Position numbers and translations under genes: made by a program
In this document: in pieces, positions 25,853 through 35,043 of the stretch
Numbering within the stretch: the stretch's first letter is position 1
How the letters are laid out: each line of letters starts with the position of its first letter
Notes under the pieces: model-generated
The model's database searches: none
What the model saw: the letters and a program-made list of their open reading frames with translations, nothing else
Told to the model about the DNA's origin: nothing
DNA from: JAAEUB01 sp964550345
GTDB taxonomy: Bacteria > Pseudomonadota > Alphaproteobacteria > Rhodobacterales > Rhodobacteraceae
Assembly: GCA_964550345.1 (NCBI GenBank)
Contig: CAZJYZ010000004.1
Coordinates: 35,476-99,475, forward strand
DNA: 64,000 nucleotides
Reading direction: 5' to 3'

Positions 25853-26812
25853 TCATTCCTCCTTTAACGGGCGTGAGAACAGTCGGCCTTTCGCCTCTTC
25901 AATTGTCAAGTGGCCTGATTGTACGGCAACAACCATATCTGTAACCGGCATGTCCAGCCCGAGCCTTTTAGCCGCGTCAGACACAGCTTTCGCAGTTGCT
26001 ATGCCCTCGATCGTGGTGCCTGTTTTCGCCGCGTCCGGTTCGCCGCGACCCAGTGCCAGACCGTAGGCATAATTGCGGGATTTTTCTGATGTGGCAGTCA
26101 GGACAAGGTCACCAAGGCCCGACAGGCCGGCCAAAGTCTCGGGTAATGCGCCGTGGTGGCGGGCATATCTGTTCATTTCAGCAAAGCCGCGCGTAAGCAA
26201 CGCAGCCCGCGCGCTTTCACCAAGCCCGGCTCCGATAGCAAGCCCACAGGCAATGGCAATGACGTTTTTCAGCGCGCCACCCAAGGCGACGCCGGTGAGG
26301 TCCTGAGTGCGATAGAGCCTGAGCGTGTCGTTTGACAACGCCGCTTGTAACTCTTCGCCATCTTCACCTGCCAGCGTCAGGGCGGTGGGCAGACCACGGG
26401 CGATATCAACCGCGAAACCGGGGCCGGAAAGGATGGCAACCTTGGCGGTCGGGCAGGCTTGCTGCGCTACCTCAACAGGATTTGACCCGGTGCGCAAATC
26501 GACACCTTTGCTGCAAAGTACGAGCGATTTGCCCGTAAATAGGTTTTCGTTTTCCCTCAGGAGGCCAGACAAGGACTGCATGGGGGTCACGACCAGAAGA
26601 ATATCGGCTTGCGTTGCTTCCTTAAGGTCATCCGTAACCTTCAGGGATTGCGGGAAAGGGTGACCAGGAAGGCGGGCTTTGTTTTCGCGTGCCTCTTGCA
26701 TGTCACGAATATTACGCCCCCAAAGGGTTGTGAGTTTACCGCCTTGGGAAACCGCAATTGCCAGAGAGGTGCCGAAGGCTCCGGCCCCGAGAACGGCAAT
26801 GGATGTGCTCAT
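25853..26812 (-). CDS. gpsA: NAD(P)-dependent glycerol-3-phosphate dehydrogenase
   Basis: About 319 residues from MSTSIAVLGAG; the frame upstream to 26872 reads into tsaD. The dinucleotide loop GAGAFGTSLA is at about 9-18, with KGVDLRTG and ALGGALKNVIAIACG, where the catalytic Lys lies. GLSGLGDLVLTATSEKSRNYAYG is the substrate-site motif. It makes sn-glycerol-3-phosphate for phospholipids in the cytosol. It overlaps the tsaD stop by four bases. Confidence 0.96.
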   Translation of the reverse strand: MSTSIAVLGAGAFGTSLAIAVSQGGKLTTLWGRNIRDMQEARENKARLPGHPFPQSLKVTDDLKEATQADILLVVTPMQSLSGLLRENENLFTGKSLVLCSKGVDLRTGSNPVEVAQQACPTAKVAILSGPGFAVDIARGLPTALTLAGEDGEELQAALSNDTLRLYRTQDLTGVALGGALKNVIAIACGLAIGAGLGESARAALLTRGFAEMNRYARHHGALPETLAGLSGLGDLVLTATSEKSRNYAYGLALGRGEPDAAKTGTTIEGIATAKAVSDAAKRLGLDMPVTDMVVAVQSGHLTIEEAKGRLFSRPLKEE

Positions 26813-27906
26813 GCTTTTGCTCCCTTTTTGCCTGACCCAAGCATTGAAGGACTGTTTTGGTCCAAGGGCCACCTTGGCCGGGCCGACAAAGTCATGTCAT
26901 CGGTTTCGCCTGCTTCAAATCTTTCAAGACCAGCCCATGCGACCATCGCTGCATTATCTGTACACAGGGAAATGGGCGGGGCGCAAAATTCAGTGCCTGA
27001 TAGCTCTGATACAGTCTCTAATGCAGCCCGAATGGACGTGTTTGCAGCTACTCCGCCGGCCACTGCAAAAAGCGGTACTTGAGGATCAAGTTTCAGGTAC
27101 TCGCGCAGGGCACGTCGGGATTTTTCGGCGAGAACATCCGTCATTGCCGCCTGAAAACTTGCGCAAAGATCAGCGCGGTCTGCTTGCCTCAGACCACCAT
27201 GTTCATCAACCAGCTTATCACGGGTGCGCAGCAGGGCGGTCTTGAGACCAGAAAAGCTCATGTCGCAACCGGGGCGGTCCAGCAACGGACGTGGCAGCTT
27301 GAAACGGGTGGGGTTACCATTTTGCGCGCATTGCTCAACAGATGGACCGCCGGGCTGAGGAAGTCCCATCAGCCGTGCGGCTTTGTCAAAAGCCTCGCCA
27401 GGGGCGTCATCTATTGTGCCGCCCAACCGGGTGAAATCCTGATGTGACTGAACCAGCAGAAACTGGCAATGGCCGCCAGAGACCAGCAGCATGAGGTAGG
27501 GATAGGCCACATGATCGGTCAGCCTCGGTGTCAGGGCATGCCCCGCCAGATGATTGACCCCAACCAGTGGTAGTCCACTACCTGTTGCCAGCCCCTTTGC
27601 GAACATTACACCAGCCAGAACCCCGCCAATCAGGCCCGGCCCGGCAGTTACCGCGATGGCGTCGATTTCGGACAGTGTGACGCCAGCTTGTTCAAACGCT
27701 GCTTCGGTGCAAAGATCCAGTTTTTCAACATGTGCACGTGCCGCAATCTCGGGCACAACCCCCCCGAAATCAGCGTGCAGATCGGTCTGGCTTGCGACCA
27801 CAGAAGAAAGAATCGAAACTGTACCGTCAGAGGATTGTCGTACAATTGCAGCCCCTGTGTCATCACAGCTGCTTTCCAGACCCAGAATTGTCAGACTGTC
27901 ATTCAT
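26809..27906 (-). CDS. tsaD: tRNA N6-threonylcarbamoyltransferase TsaD
   Basis: From MNDSLTILGLESSCDDTG the protein has 365 residues; the longer frame to 28029 has no RBS and overlaps hemD. The ASKHA-fold metal-binding motif is HLAGHALT (two His about 113-117). It contains LVSGGHCQ, GTIDDAPGEAFDKAARLMG and AVAGGVAANTSIR, all diagnostic. It transfers threonylcarbamoyl to A37 of tRNAs with TsaB and TsaE. The gene is divergent from hemD with about 70 bases between their starts and is followed by gpsA. Confidence 0.97.
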   Translation of the reverse strand: MNDSLTILGLESSCDDTGAAIVRQSSDGTVSILSSVVASQTDLHADFGGVVPEIAARAHVEKLDLCTEAAFEQAGVTLSEIDAIAVTAGPGLIGGVLAGVMFAKGLATGSGLPLVGVNHLAGHALTPRLTDHVAYPYLMLLVSGGHCQFLLVQSHQDFTRLGGTIDDAPGEAFDKAARLMGLPQPGGPSVEQCAQNGNPTRFKLPRPLLDRPGCDMSFSGLKTALLRTRDKLVDEHGGLRQADRADLCASFQAAMTDVLAEKSRRALREYLKLDPQVPLFAVAGGVAANTSIRAALETVSELSGTEFCAPPISLCTDNAAMVAWAGLERFEAGETDDMTLSARPRWPLDQNSPSMLGSGKKGAKA

Positions 27907-27979
27907 GTTGTGCCAGTTGCTTGTTACGTGCGAGCGGGGTAACACCGGTATGCTTTTTTCACAATCCCGGCAGCCGAAA

Positions 27980-28678
27980 ATGGTTACAACGCCCCTCTTG
28001 ATTTTAGTGCGCCCCGAAGGGCAGTCCAAGCACCTGCTCAGGGAATGCGAGGCGGAAATAGGATCATCAATTGCGGCAGTGATTTCTCCGATAATGGAAA
28101 TTACACCGGCGGGCGAACACCCGGATTTGGCGCCTTATAAGGGAGTGATCTTGACCTCGGTAAGTGCGGTGAGGCATGCGAAGGGACTTGCCGGAAAGCG
28201 GCTCTATTGCGTGGGAAAACGTACCGAAACCGCCGGACGCAAAGCCGGTGGAACCGTTGTCTTGACTGCAAAAAATAGTGAAGAACTGGTAAGGTGTATC
28301 CTTATTCAAAAACCTTCGGGACCGCTGATCCACCTACGGGGGGATCATGTAGCAGGTGACGCTGCAAAAGAGCTGAGTCAGGGCGGAATAGAGACTGATT
28401 TTTACGAAGTATATCATCAGAAAGCACGGCCAGTCGGCATAGCCGCGCGACAGGCGATAAGTGGGAGTATGCGTGCAGTGCTTCCACTTTATTCTCCGCG
28501 CTCGGCACATTTACTTGGGCAAGGTGTTGAAGGGCTCGGCGCGGGTCTCCATGTCATAGCTATGAGCCCTGCAGTTGCGCAGGTGTGGCAGGAGGAAACT
28601 GGCGGAACCTGTGAGATTTGCGAGCAGCCGGACGGGGGCGAAATGCGCGCCAGAATTGTCGCGGCTTTGCGTGCCTGA
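27980..28678 (+). CDS. hemD: Uroporphyrinogen-III synthase
   Basis: The preferred start MVTTPLLILVRPEGQSKHL at 27980 gives 232 residues, a usual HemD length; earlier in-frame codons run antisense through tsaD. VRPEGQ, the hinge LHLRGDHVAGDAA-like segment and the C-terminal PLYSPRSAHLLGQ are the recognisable HemD patches. It cyclises hydroxymethylbilane to the type III ring of heme, chlorophyll and B12. It leads the hemD/Mic60-like/hemY block. Confidence 0.88.
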   Translation: MVTTPLLILVRPEGQSKHLLRECEAEIGSSIAAVISPIMEITPAGEHPDLAPYKGVILTSVSAVRHAKGLAGKRLYCVGKRTETAGRKAGGTVVLTAKNSEELVRCILIQKPSGPLIHLRGDHVAGDAAKELSQGGIETDFYEVYHQKARPVGIAARQAISGSMRAVLPLYSPRSAHLLGQGVEGLGAGLHVIAMSPAVAQVWQEETGGTCEICEQPDGGEMRARIVAALRA

Positions 28679-28766
28679 ACGTACTTGAGACCGCATAGGC
28701 GGCACGATATGGTTTTTGAGCGCTAACCTGATTTGGTCTGGCGTGAGCATTAGGAAAGGTTTGGAA

Positions 28767-29909
28767 GTGACCAACACATCCAGCACTCCAATTGATGAAG
28801 AGAACCCGGAAAAACCACTGGGAGAGATTGCTTCGGTTACGGAGGAATCAGAGGAAAATACTTCTGGAGATGTTGCGGTAAAGCCCTCCACTTCTCGTCG
28901 TGGGGCATCGGTTTTTCTGGCTTTGGTTCTAGGTGGGGCGGTGTCTTGCGGCATTGGTTTTTTTGCTGCCCGTTATGTTGTGCCAGAAGGCTGGCCATTT
29001 CCCGGCGTGACGCCCGAGCCTGATCCCGTTGTAGTCGCACAAGCCGAGCAAGGTGAGCGCCTGAATGACCTTGAGGAAATAACAAGTTCATTGGGTGAAA
29101 CGGTAACGGCGCTGGAGGCTGGACAGGCATTACTACAGGCCGACCAATCTGTCCAAGACCTTGCGGCAAAGCTGGCAACGGCCGAGGGGCGGCTGACAGA
29201 GCTGCAAAGTCTACTCGCGACTTTGGAAGACCGGCTTTCCCAGTTGGAGAAAATTCCGCAAGGGTCAGGAATCGAGGCAGCAGAGGCCGCAGCGGCAGCC
29301 TACGAACGTGAATTGTCAGCGATGCGCGAAATGCTGGCGGGTGAGCTTGCGCAAATACGTGCCGAGGGTGAGGCAGCGCGGGTGACGCAACTGGATGCCG
29401 AGGGTGTTGCACGCCAAACGGCCTTGCTGACGGCGTTGTCCCACTTACATGCGGCCACGGAAAGTGGGCAACCGTTTGAAGACGTGCTGGCCGAGATCAG
29501 GTCCGCAAGCAATCAGGATATTCCCGAAGCATTGGTCATTGCGGCACCCCAGGGCGTTCCAACTTTGGCCATGCTGCAGGATGTGTTTCCGGACGCAGCG
29601 CGCGCCGCGCTGGACGCCTCGGTCGCGAAAGCCATTGAGGATGGAACAGTCGGTTGGTTCAGCGGTTTCCTGCAAAGTCAGTTGGGCACGCGAAGCCTGG
29701 AACCAAAGGAAGGCGACGATCCGGACGCAATCCTGTCACGGGCAGAAGGTGCCTTGAAACAGGGGTTGATTTTGCCAGCGTTGGAAGAAATCGCATCCTT
29801 GCCGGAAACTGGTCGTGCAGAAATGATGGCATGGGTGGCAATGGCGCAATCCCGTTTGGGGGTTTTGGACGCAATAGACACCCTTACTGACCAAATGAAC
29901 GAGGAATAG
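28767..29909 (+). CDS. Alphaproteobacterial Mic60-like (mitofilin) membrane protein
   Basis: The start GTG at 28767 follows AGGAAAGG by seven bases. The 380-residue protein has an acidic N-tail, one membrane helix (LALVLGGAVSCGIGFFAARYV), a long coiled coil (about 100-230, e.g. LQSLLATLEDRLSQLEK), and a C-terminal mitofilin-like helical region (LSHLHAATESGQPFEDVLAEI). That layout and placement beside hemD and hemY match the bacterial Mic60 that shapes intracytoplasmic membranes and is the ancestor of mitochondrial MICOS. Support is by architecture and synteny; sequence similarity could not be computed. Confidence 0.72.
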   Translation: MTNTSSTPIDEENPEKPLGEIASVTEESEENTSGDVAVKPSTSRRGASVFLALVLGGAVSCGIGFFAARYVVPEGWPFPGVTPEPDPVVVAQAEQGERLNDLEEITSSLGETVTALEAGQALLQADQSVQDLAAKLATAEGRLTELQSLLATLEDRLSQLEKIPQGSGIEAAEAAAAAYERELSAMREMLAGELAQIRAEGEAARVTQLDAEGVARQTALLTALSHLHAATESGQPFEDVLAEIRSASNQDIPEALVIAAPQGVPTLAMLQDVFPDAARAALDASVAKAIEDGTVGWFSGFLQSQLGTRSLEPKEGDDPDAILSRAEGALKQGLILPALEEIASLPETGRAEMMAWVAMAQSRLGVLDAIDTLTDQMNEE

Positions 29910-29918
29910 GGACACAAA

Positions 29919-31406
29919 ATGCTTTGGTCACTTTCTAAAATTGTCCTTTTTGTTGTTGCGATAGCAGTCCTGACATTTGGGGCGGCAATGTTGATGGAAA
30001 CCGAAGGCGGTATCAGCATTGCAATCGGATCAATGGAATACAATCTGGACCCGTTACAGGCCGCAATCTCCCTTGTTATTTTGGTCATTGTCATTTGGGT
30101 TGCGATGAAGGTTTTCAGCTTATTGGTGGCAATATTCCGGTTTCTCAATGGCGACGAGACCGCAATCTCACGCTATTTCGACCGCTCTCGGGAACGTAAG
30201 GGCTTTGAGGCTCTGGCGGATGGCATGATGGCGCTTGCGTCTGGCGAGGGGCGTCTGGCGGCCTCCAAGGCTGCGAAGGCCGACAAGTATCTGGCGCGCC
30301 CTGAACTGACCAATCTCATATCTGCACAGGCAGCCGAGATGACTGGCGACAAGCAGATGGCTGGCGAAATGTACAAACGCCTGTTGAAGGACGACCGGAC
30401 CCGGTTTGTCGGTGTGCGCGGGATCATGCAGCAAAAGCTGGCGGAAGGGGACACCGACACAGCGATGAAACTGGCGGCCAAAGCATTTGCGCTGAAGCCG
30501 CGCCATGTAGAAACGCAGGACACGTTGCTTGGCCTGCAAGCTGGCAAAGGTGACTGGACCGGCGCGCGGGAAACCCTAGGGGCCAAACTGAAATATGGTG
30601 CCTTGCCGCGGGATGTGCATCGCCGCCGTGATGCAGTGCTGGCATTAAGTATGGCGCGCGAAGTTGTGGCCGAGGGCAGCACCGTTGAGGCGCGCGAGGC
30701 GGCAATTGAGGCGAACCGTTTATCGCCAGATTTGGTACCCGCAGCTGTGCTGGCTGCGCATGGGTATATTGAGGACGGTAAGTTAAAATATGCGGCACGT
30801 GTTTTGGTAAAAGCATGGCAATCCCAACCGCATCCGGACCTTGCCGCTGCATTTGCGGCGATATATCCGGACGAAACGGCCGAAGAGCGTATCAAGCGAT
30901 TTAAAGCTCTAACCAAACACAATTCCGAGGCGGATGAGACCCGCATGCTGCTGACTGAACTTAATATTGCCGCCGAGGACTTTCCGGCAGCACGGGCAGC
31001 TTTGAGCGATGTGGCAGAGGTTAACCCAACACAGCGTTCCTTAACCCTGATGGCCGCAATTGAACGGGGGGAAGGGGCTGAAGATGTGGTGGTGCGCGCG
31101 TGGTTGGCCCGTGCCGTAACCGCGTCACGAGGGCCCCAATGGGTGTGCGAGAATTGTCATCATATACATACGATATGGTCCCCGGTTTGCGACCATTGCG
31201 AAAGTTTTGACACACTCGGCTGGAGTGTTCCGCCCGAAGGTGAAGTTGCCATACCCGGTGGCACGGATATGTTGCCTTTGATTGTTGCAGCCCCTGCCGA
31301 ACAGGCCAAACCCAAAGATGAAGATGAGGGCGAGCCTGAACCGGCTGCCGACATCATTGACGCTGAGGTTGTCGAGGCGGATCCCGAGGAAAAACAGGAA
31401 GATTAA
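29919..31406 (+). CDS. hemY: HemY-family TPR membrane protein
   Basis: The 495-residue protein has two N-terminal membrane helices (about 5-27 and 45-66), then the HemY motif region with a run of TPR-like helices (about 100-390). A zinc-knuckle-like CENC...CDHC near residue 415 follows, and an acidic tail ending EEKQED. HemY co-occurs with heme genes; despite the name, its enzymatic role is not established and it may scaffold heme enzymes. It follows the Mic60-like gene by nine bases. Confidence 0.88.
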   Translation: MLWSLSKIVLFVVAIAVLTFGAAMLMETEGGISIAIGSMEYNLDPLQAAISLVILVIVIWVAMKVFSLLVAIFRFLNGDETAISRYFDRSRERKGFEALADGMMALASGEGRLAASKAAKADKYLARPELTNLISAQAAEMTGDKQMAGEMYKRLLKDDRTRFVGVRGIMQQKLAEGDTDTAMKLAAKAFALKPRHVETQDTLLGLQAGKGDWTGARETLGAKLKYGALPRDVHRRRDAVLALSMAREVVAEGSTVEAREAAIEANRLSPDLVPAAVLAAHGYIEDGKLKYAARVLVKAWQSQPHPDLAAAFAAIYPDETAEERIKRFKALTKHNSEADETRMLLTELNIAAEDFPAARAALSDVAEVNPTQRSLTLMAAIERGEGAEDVVVRAWLARAVTASRGPQWVCENCHHIHTIWSPVCDHCESFDTLGWSVPPEGEVAIPGGTDMLPLIVAAPAEQAKPKDEDEGEPEPAADIIDAEVVEADPEEKQED

Positions 31407-31453
31407 AGCGTTTCACCAATAACTTGATTCAGGTTTTTCTCGAAACGCTTTAA
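31403..31453. terminator. Inverted repeat between convergent hemY and ABC operon
   Basis: A perfect 12-bp repeat, TTAAAGCGTTTC (31403-31414) and GAAACGCTTTAA (31442-31453), flanks a 27-base spacer. It overlaps the hemY stop and the 3' end of the convergent ABC gene, so it may end transcription in both directions. The GAAACGCTTT core recalls a dispersed repeat family of alphaproteobacteria. Confidence 0.5.
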
Positions 31454-33081
31454 CTGGTGGCCTCTTCTCGGGATTCTACGAGGTTTGTTAACCAATCAGG
31501 GTCCATTTCAGGTACCGATTTGAGCAACAATTCGGTGTAATCCGGATAAGGTGGGGCCATGATCTGACTTTTCAGCCCCTGCTCCACAACCGCACCCTGA
31601 TACATCACAACGATCTCGTCCGATATAGCCTGAACCACGGCGATGTCGTGCGTTATGAAAAGGTAGGTAATGTTGTATTCTTTCTGCAGACGTAGCAAGA
31701 GTTGAAGAATACCCTCCTGAACAATCTGATCGAGTGCAGATGTGACCTCGTCACAAATGATGACCTCTGGCTCGGCGGCAAGGGCGCGGGCGATGCAAAT
31801 GCGTTGTTTTTGCCCGCCTGACAATTCGCTGTGGAACCTGTCATAGAAGGTCTCGTCCAACTCGATCATACGCAAAAGCTCGATGATCCGCTCTTGTCTC
31901 TTCGCACCCGTCAGACCGTGATAAAAAGTTAACGGGCGGCCGATGATTTCGGCCACTGTCTGGCGCGGGTTCATGGCCGTATCAGCGCTTTGATAGATCA
32001 TTTGAATGCGCTGCAACTGATCCTTAGTGCGATTCTTCAACTCGGTTGGAAGGGGTTCGCCGTTAAATAAAACTTCCCCACTCATGGGCGGCAGCAGTCC
32101 GGTGATAACCCGCGCGGTCGTTGATTTTCCTGATCCGCTTTCGCCAACCACGGCCACAGTACGCCCGCGTGGAATTTTAATACTCACATCGTGCAGTACT
32201 TTGACCGCCCCACCGTAAGCGGCATCAACATTATTGATCGAAAGCACAATATCTTCGCTTGGCGATTCCGGCTTTTCCAATGCGCGCACAGACCAAAGCG
32301 ACTTTGTGTAGTCTTCTTTGGGGTTCGATAGCATCTCGCGAGTTTCGGATTGTTCAACCTCAACGCCATAACGCAACACTTTGATCACATCTGCCATCTG
32401 GGCGACGACAGCCAGATCATGCGTGATGTAAATCGCGGCGGTATTGAACTGCTCGACGATACTACGCATGGCGAGCAAGACCTCGACCTGCGTTGTGACG
32501 TCCAGTGCAGTAGTCGGTTCATCAAAAATGATCAGGTCAGGGCGCGCCGACATGGCCATGGCGGTCATCATACGCTGGAGCTGCCCCCCGGAAACCTGAT
32601 GCGGGTAGCGCGTGCCGATATTGTCAGGGTCAGGCAATTGCAGGTCAGCGTAAAGTACGCGCGCATCCCCTTCAGCGGTGGCGCGGTCCTGCAATTTCCG
32701 GTTTAGCGTGGCCTCGACGGTCTGGTCCATCAATCGGTGGGCGGGGTTAAACGACGCGGCGGCAGATTGCGCCACATATGCGATCCGGGTGCCCCAAAGC
32801 GCGCGTTTTTTGTTATTTGAGGCATTGTTCAAGTCAATCCCGTCAAACTGGATAGAACCGGAGTTGATCCGGATGCCCGGCTGAACATACCCCATGGCTG
32901 ACAGGCCAAGTGTGGATTTGCCGGCGCCGGATTCACCGATCAAGCCCATGATCTCGCCACGATGCAGTGTCAGATCAACGCCTTTGATGATCTTATGCCA
33001 ACGTTCATCTGAAAATCCGTCGATATGGATATCTTTTATTTCCAGAAGAACGTCGCCTTTTTTGCCTGCTTTTGTGCTCAT
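31450..33081 (-). CDS. Peptide/opine ABC importer, fused double ATPase (DppDF-like)
   Basis: The 543-residue protein has two complete ATPase cassettes in tandem (about 10-265 and 280-540): the first has Walker A GESGAGKS, signature VSGGQLQRM and FDEPTTALD. The second has GESGSGKS, LSGGQKQRI and CDEVTSALD. This is the fused DppD-DppF form common in alphaproteobacteria. Start MSTKAGKKG at 33081 overlaps the permease stop by one base; the frame up to 33114 is less likely. It powers import of dipeptide/opine-type solutes bound by the family-5 protein upstream. Confidence 0.93.
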   Translation of the reverse strand: MSTKAGKKGDVLLEIKDIHIDGFSDERWHKIIKGVDLTLHRGEIMGLIGESGAGKSTLGLSAMGYVQPGIRINSGSIQFDGIDLNNASNNKKRALWGTRIAYVAQSAAASFNPAHRLMDQTVEATLNRKLQDRATAEGDARVLYADLQLPDPDNIGTRYPHQVSGGQLQRMMTAMAMSARPDLIIFDEPTTALDVTTQVEVLLAMRSIVEQFNTAAIYITHDLAVVAQMADVIKVLRYGVEVEQSETREMLSNPKEDYTKSLWSVRALEKPESPSEDIVLSINNVDAAYGGAVKVLHDVSIKIPRGRTVAVVGESGSGKSTTARVITGLLPPMSGEVLFNGEPLPTELKNRTKDQLQRIQMIYQSADTAMNPRQTVAEIIGRPLTFYHGLTGAKRQERIIELLRMIELDETFYDRFHSELSGGQKQRICIARALAAEPEVIICDEVTSALDQIVQEGILQLLLRLQKEYNITYLFITHDIAVVQAISDEIVVMYQGAVVEQGLKSQIMAPPYPDYTELLLKSVPEMDPDWLTNLVESREEATS

Positions 33082-33992
33082 CAGTCTAATCCACTTGTTC
33101 TGTGCAATAACCAATCCACGACGAAATTTACTGCGACGGTCAAAAGCGCAATGGCGCCCGCGGGTAGCATTGGGGTCATTGCCGCCGTCAGGTCATATTT
33201 GGCAAACTGGATCAGTGATGCATTTTCACGCACCATCGACCCCCAGTCAGCCGTCGGTGGCTGAATGCCAAGGCCCAGGAAACTGAGCGAAGCAATGGTC
33301 AGAAACACGAAACTGAAGCGCAGTCCAAATTCGGCAATAAGCGGCGGCATGATGTTGGGAAGTATCTCGCGGCGCATGATCCAGCCCAGGTTTTCACCGC
33401 GCAGCTTTGCGGCCTCGACATATTCCATCACAACCACGCTGATAGATACCGCACGGGTCAGGCGAAACACCCGGGTGCTGTCCAGAACGGCAATGATCAG
33501 GATCAGCGACAGGATACTGGAACCAAAGATTGTCAGCAGCATCAGTGCAAAGATCAGGGCGGGGATGGCCATCAGCACATCTACAATCCGACTGAGGATC
33601 TGATCCAGCCAATTGCCGGAAATCGCAGCCACCAGACCAAGGCCACCGCCTATCGCGAATGAAACAAGGGTCGTGGCCAGTGCGATCCCCATCGTGTTGC
33701 GCGCACCATATATGAGGCGTGTAAAGACATCGCGCCCGATCTGATCCGTCCCAAAGATGAATTCACCACCCCAGGGCGCATAAGGTATCGGGTGCACTTG
33801 CGCCTCGCCGTAAGGGGCAAAAAACGGGCCGAATATGGCGACGAGAATATAAAAAGTGATGACAACCATGCCAAACCAGGCGGAAATGGGTGCCTTTTTA
33901 AGGTCGATCTTTATCGTTTCCCACCGCGAGCGGCGTTCACGCAAATTCCCGACCTCAGCGGCGGCAGAGTAGTTTTTTGTTGAATCTGTCAT
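33081..33992 (-). CDS. Peptide/opine ABC importer permease (DppC-like)
   Basis: The 303-residue protein has about six membrane helices with an N-terminal cytosolic segment and the family's EAA loop (RGENLGWIMRREILPNIMPPL, about 199-219). DppC-type features such as FGTDQIGRDVFTRLIYGARNT near 85 are clear. It pairs with the DppB-like permease in the membrane. The start overlaps the DppB-like stop by four bases, so all four genes are coupled. Confidence 0.92.
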   Translation of the reverse strand: MTDSTKNYSAAAEVGNLRERRSRWETIKIDLKKAPISAWFGMVVITFYILVAIFGPFFAPYGEAQVHPIPYAPWGGEFIFGTDQIGRDVFTRLIYGARNTMGIALATTLVSFAIGGGLGLVAAISGNWLDQILSRIVDVLMAIPALIFALMLLTIFGSSILSLILIIAVLDSTRVFRLTRAVSISVVVMEYVEAAKLRGENLGWIMRREILPNIMPPLIAEFGLRFSFVFLTIASLSFLGLGIQPPTADWGSMVRENASLIQFAKYDLTAAMTPMLPAGAIALLTVAVNFVVDWLLHRTSGLD

Positions 33993-34969
33993 CTTGGGTG
34001 CAACAATCTTGGATTAGTGACAATACCAATGATGTCAGCAATCAGGTTTAGCAGAATATAGGTCGCAGCAAATATCAGCGCGCAGGCCTGTACCACTGGA
34101 ATGTCCCGACTTGAGACCGCGTCGACCATCAACTGGCCGATACCGGGATAAACGAAAACGACTTCGACAACGACAACGCCCACAACCAGATAGGCCAGGT
34201 TAAAGGCAATGACCGTTGCTATCGGGGCCCAGGCGTTTGGCAGCGCATGGTGGATGATGACCTTCGTTCTGGAAATGCCCTTGAGCTGGGCCATTTCAAT
34301 GTAGGGGCTGGCCAGCAGATTAATGATTGCAGCGCGGGTCATGCGCATCATGTGGGCGACAATCACCAGCGTCAGTGTCAGCGCAGGTAGTACGATTTTA
34401 TACAGACGCTCGCCCAAAGGTGTGTCCGCAGTCACGTTTGCCAATGACGGAAACACCGGCCAAAGCGACGCCATCAGCAGGATCAGAACGTAAGCCACAA
34501 AGAATTCCGGGAAGGAAATTGTGGTGAGCGTCGCAGCGTTTACCGAGCGGTCATAGATCGAATTGCGGAAAAGGGCGGCGGTAATTCCCAAGAACAGAGC
34601 CAGCGGAACTGCGATGATGGCCGCGACCCCGGCAAGGAACAATGTATTCCACAACCGTGGTGCAATCAGGTCGGCGACAGCACGCGAGCGGTCAACACCA
34701 GACGAGGCCCGACCGGAAAACGATGTTCCCAGATCGCCCTGCATAACCGAGCCGATCCAGTTCAGGTATCGTAAATATGCGGGCTGATCTAACCCTAATT
34801 CACGCCGAAACGCCGCGACGGTTTCTTCGGTTGCGGCCTGACCTAGTACTGCCTGAGTGAAGTCACCCGGCAACATTTCAATCGAGCTGAAAATAATTAT
34901 CGATACGAAGAACAAGGTGACAACGCCAAAAAACAGGCGTTGCAGGATGGTACGCAATACGGGATGCAC
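33989..34969 (-). CDS. Peptide/opine ABC importer permease (DppB-like)
   Basis: The 326-residue protein has six membrane helices. The conserved DppB N-terminus (LQRLFFGVVTLFFVSIIIF) is present, with the GLDQPAYLRYLNWIGSVMQGDLGTS box and an EAA loop (LKGISRTKVIIHHALPNAWAP). It is followed by the DppC-like permease with a four-base overlap, and preceded, 75 bases away, by the substrate-binding gene with a strong hairpin between. Confidence 0.92.
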   Translation of the reverse strand: MHPVLRTILQRLFFGVVTLFFVSIIIFSSIEMLPGDFTQAVLGQAATEETVAAFRRELGLDQPAYLRYLNWIGSVMQGDLGTSFSGRASSGVDRSRAVADLIAPRLWNTLFLAGVAAIIAVPLALFLGITAALFRNSIYDRSVNAATLTTISFPEFFVAYVLILLMASLWPVFPSLANVTADTPLGERLYKIVLPALTLTLVIVAHMMRMTRAAIINLLASPYIEMAQLKGISRTKVIIHHALPNAWAPIATVIAFNLAYLVVGVVVVEVVFVYPGIGQLMVDAVSSRDIPVVQACALIFAATYILLNLIADIIGIVTNPRLLHPR

Positions 34970-34996
34970 GCTATTTCCCCCCCGGAGTTATTATGA

Positions 34997-35017
34997 GCGG
35001 CGGGATATACCCGCCGC
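34997..35017 (-). promoter_or_regulatory. Stem-loop between binding-protein and permease genes
   Basis: GCGGCGGG / CCCGCCGC with loop ATATA, no T-run on the minus strand. Such hairpins after the binding-protein gene often protect its mRNA so that it is made in excess over the permeases. Role inferred. Confidence 0.5.
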
Positions 35018-35043
35018 CCAAATGTACCCTTTAACGGGTATGC

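Noticed and set aside
31450..33081. Fused double ATPase as an assembly or frameshift fusion
   Set aside because: One continuous frame with two complete cassettes and a short linker; this fusion is standard for such importers in alphaproteobacteria.
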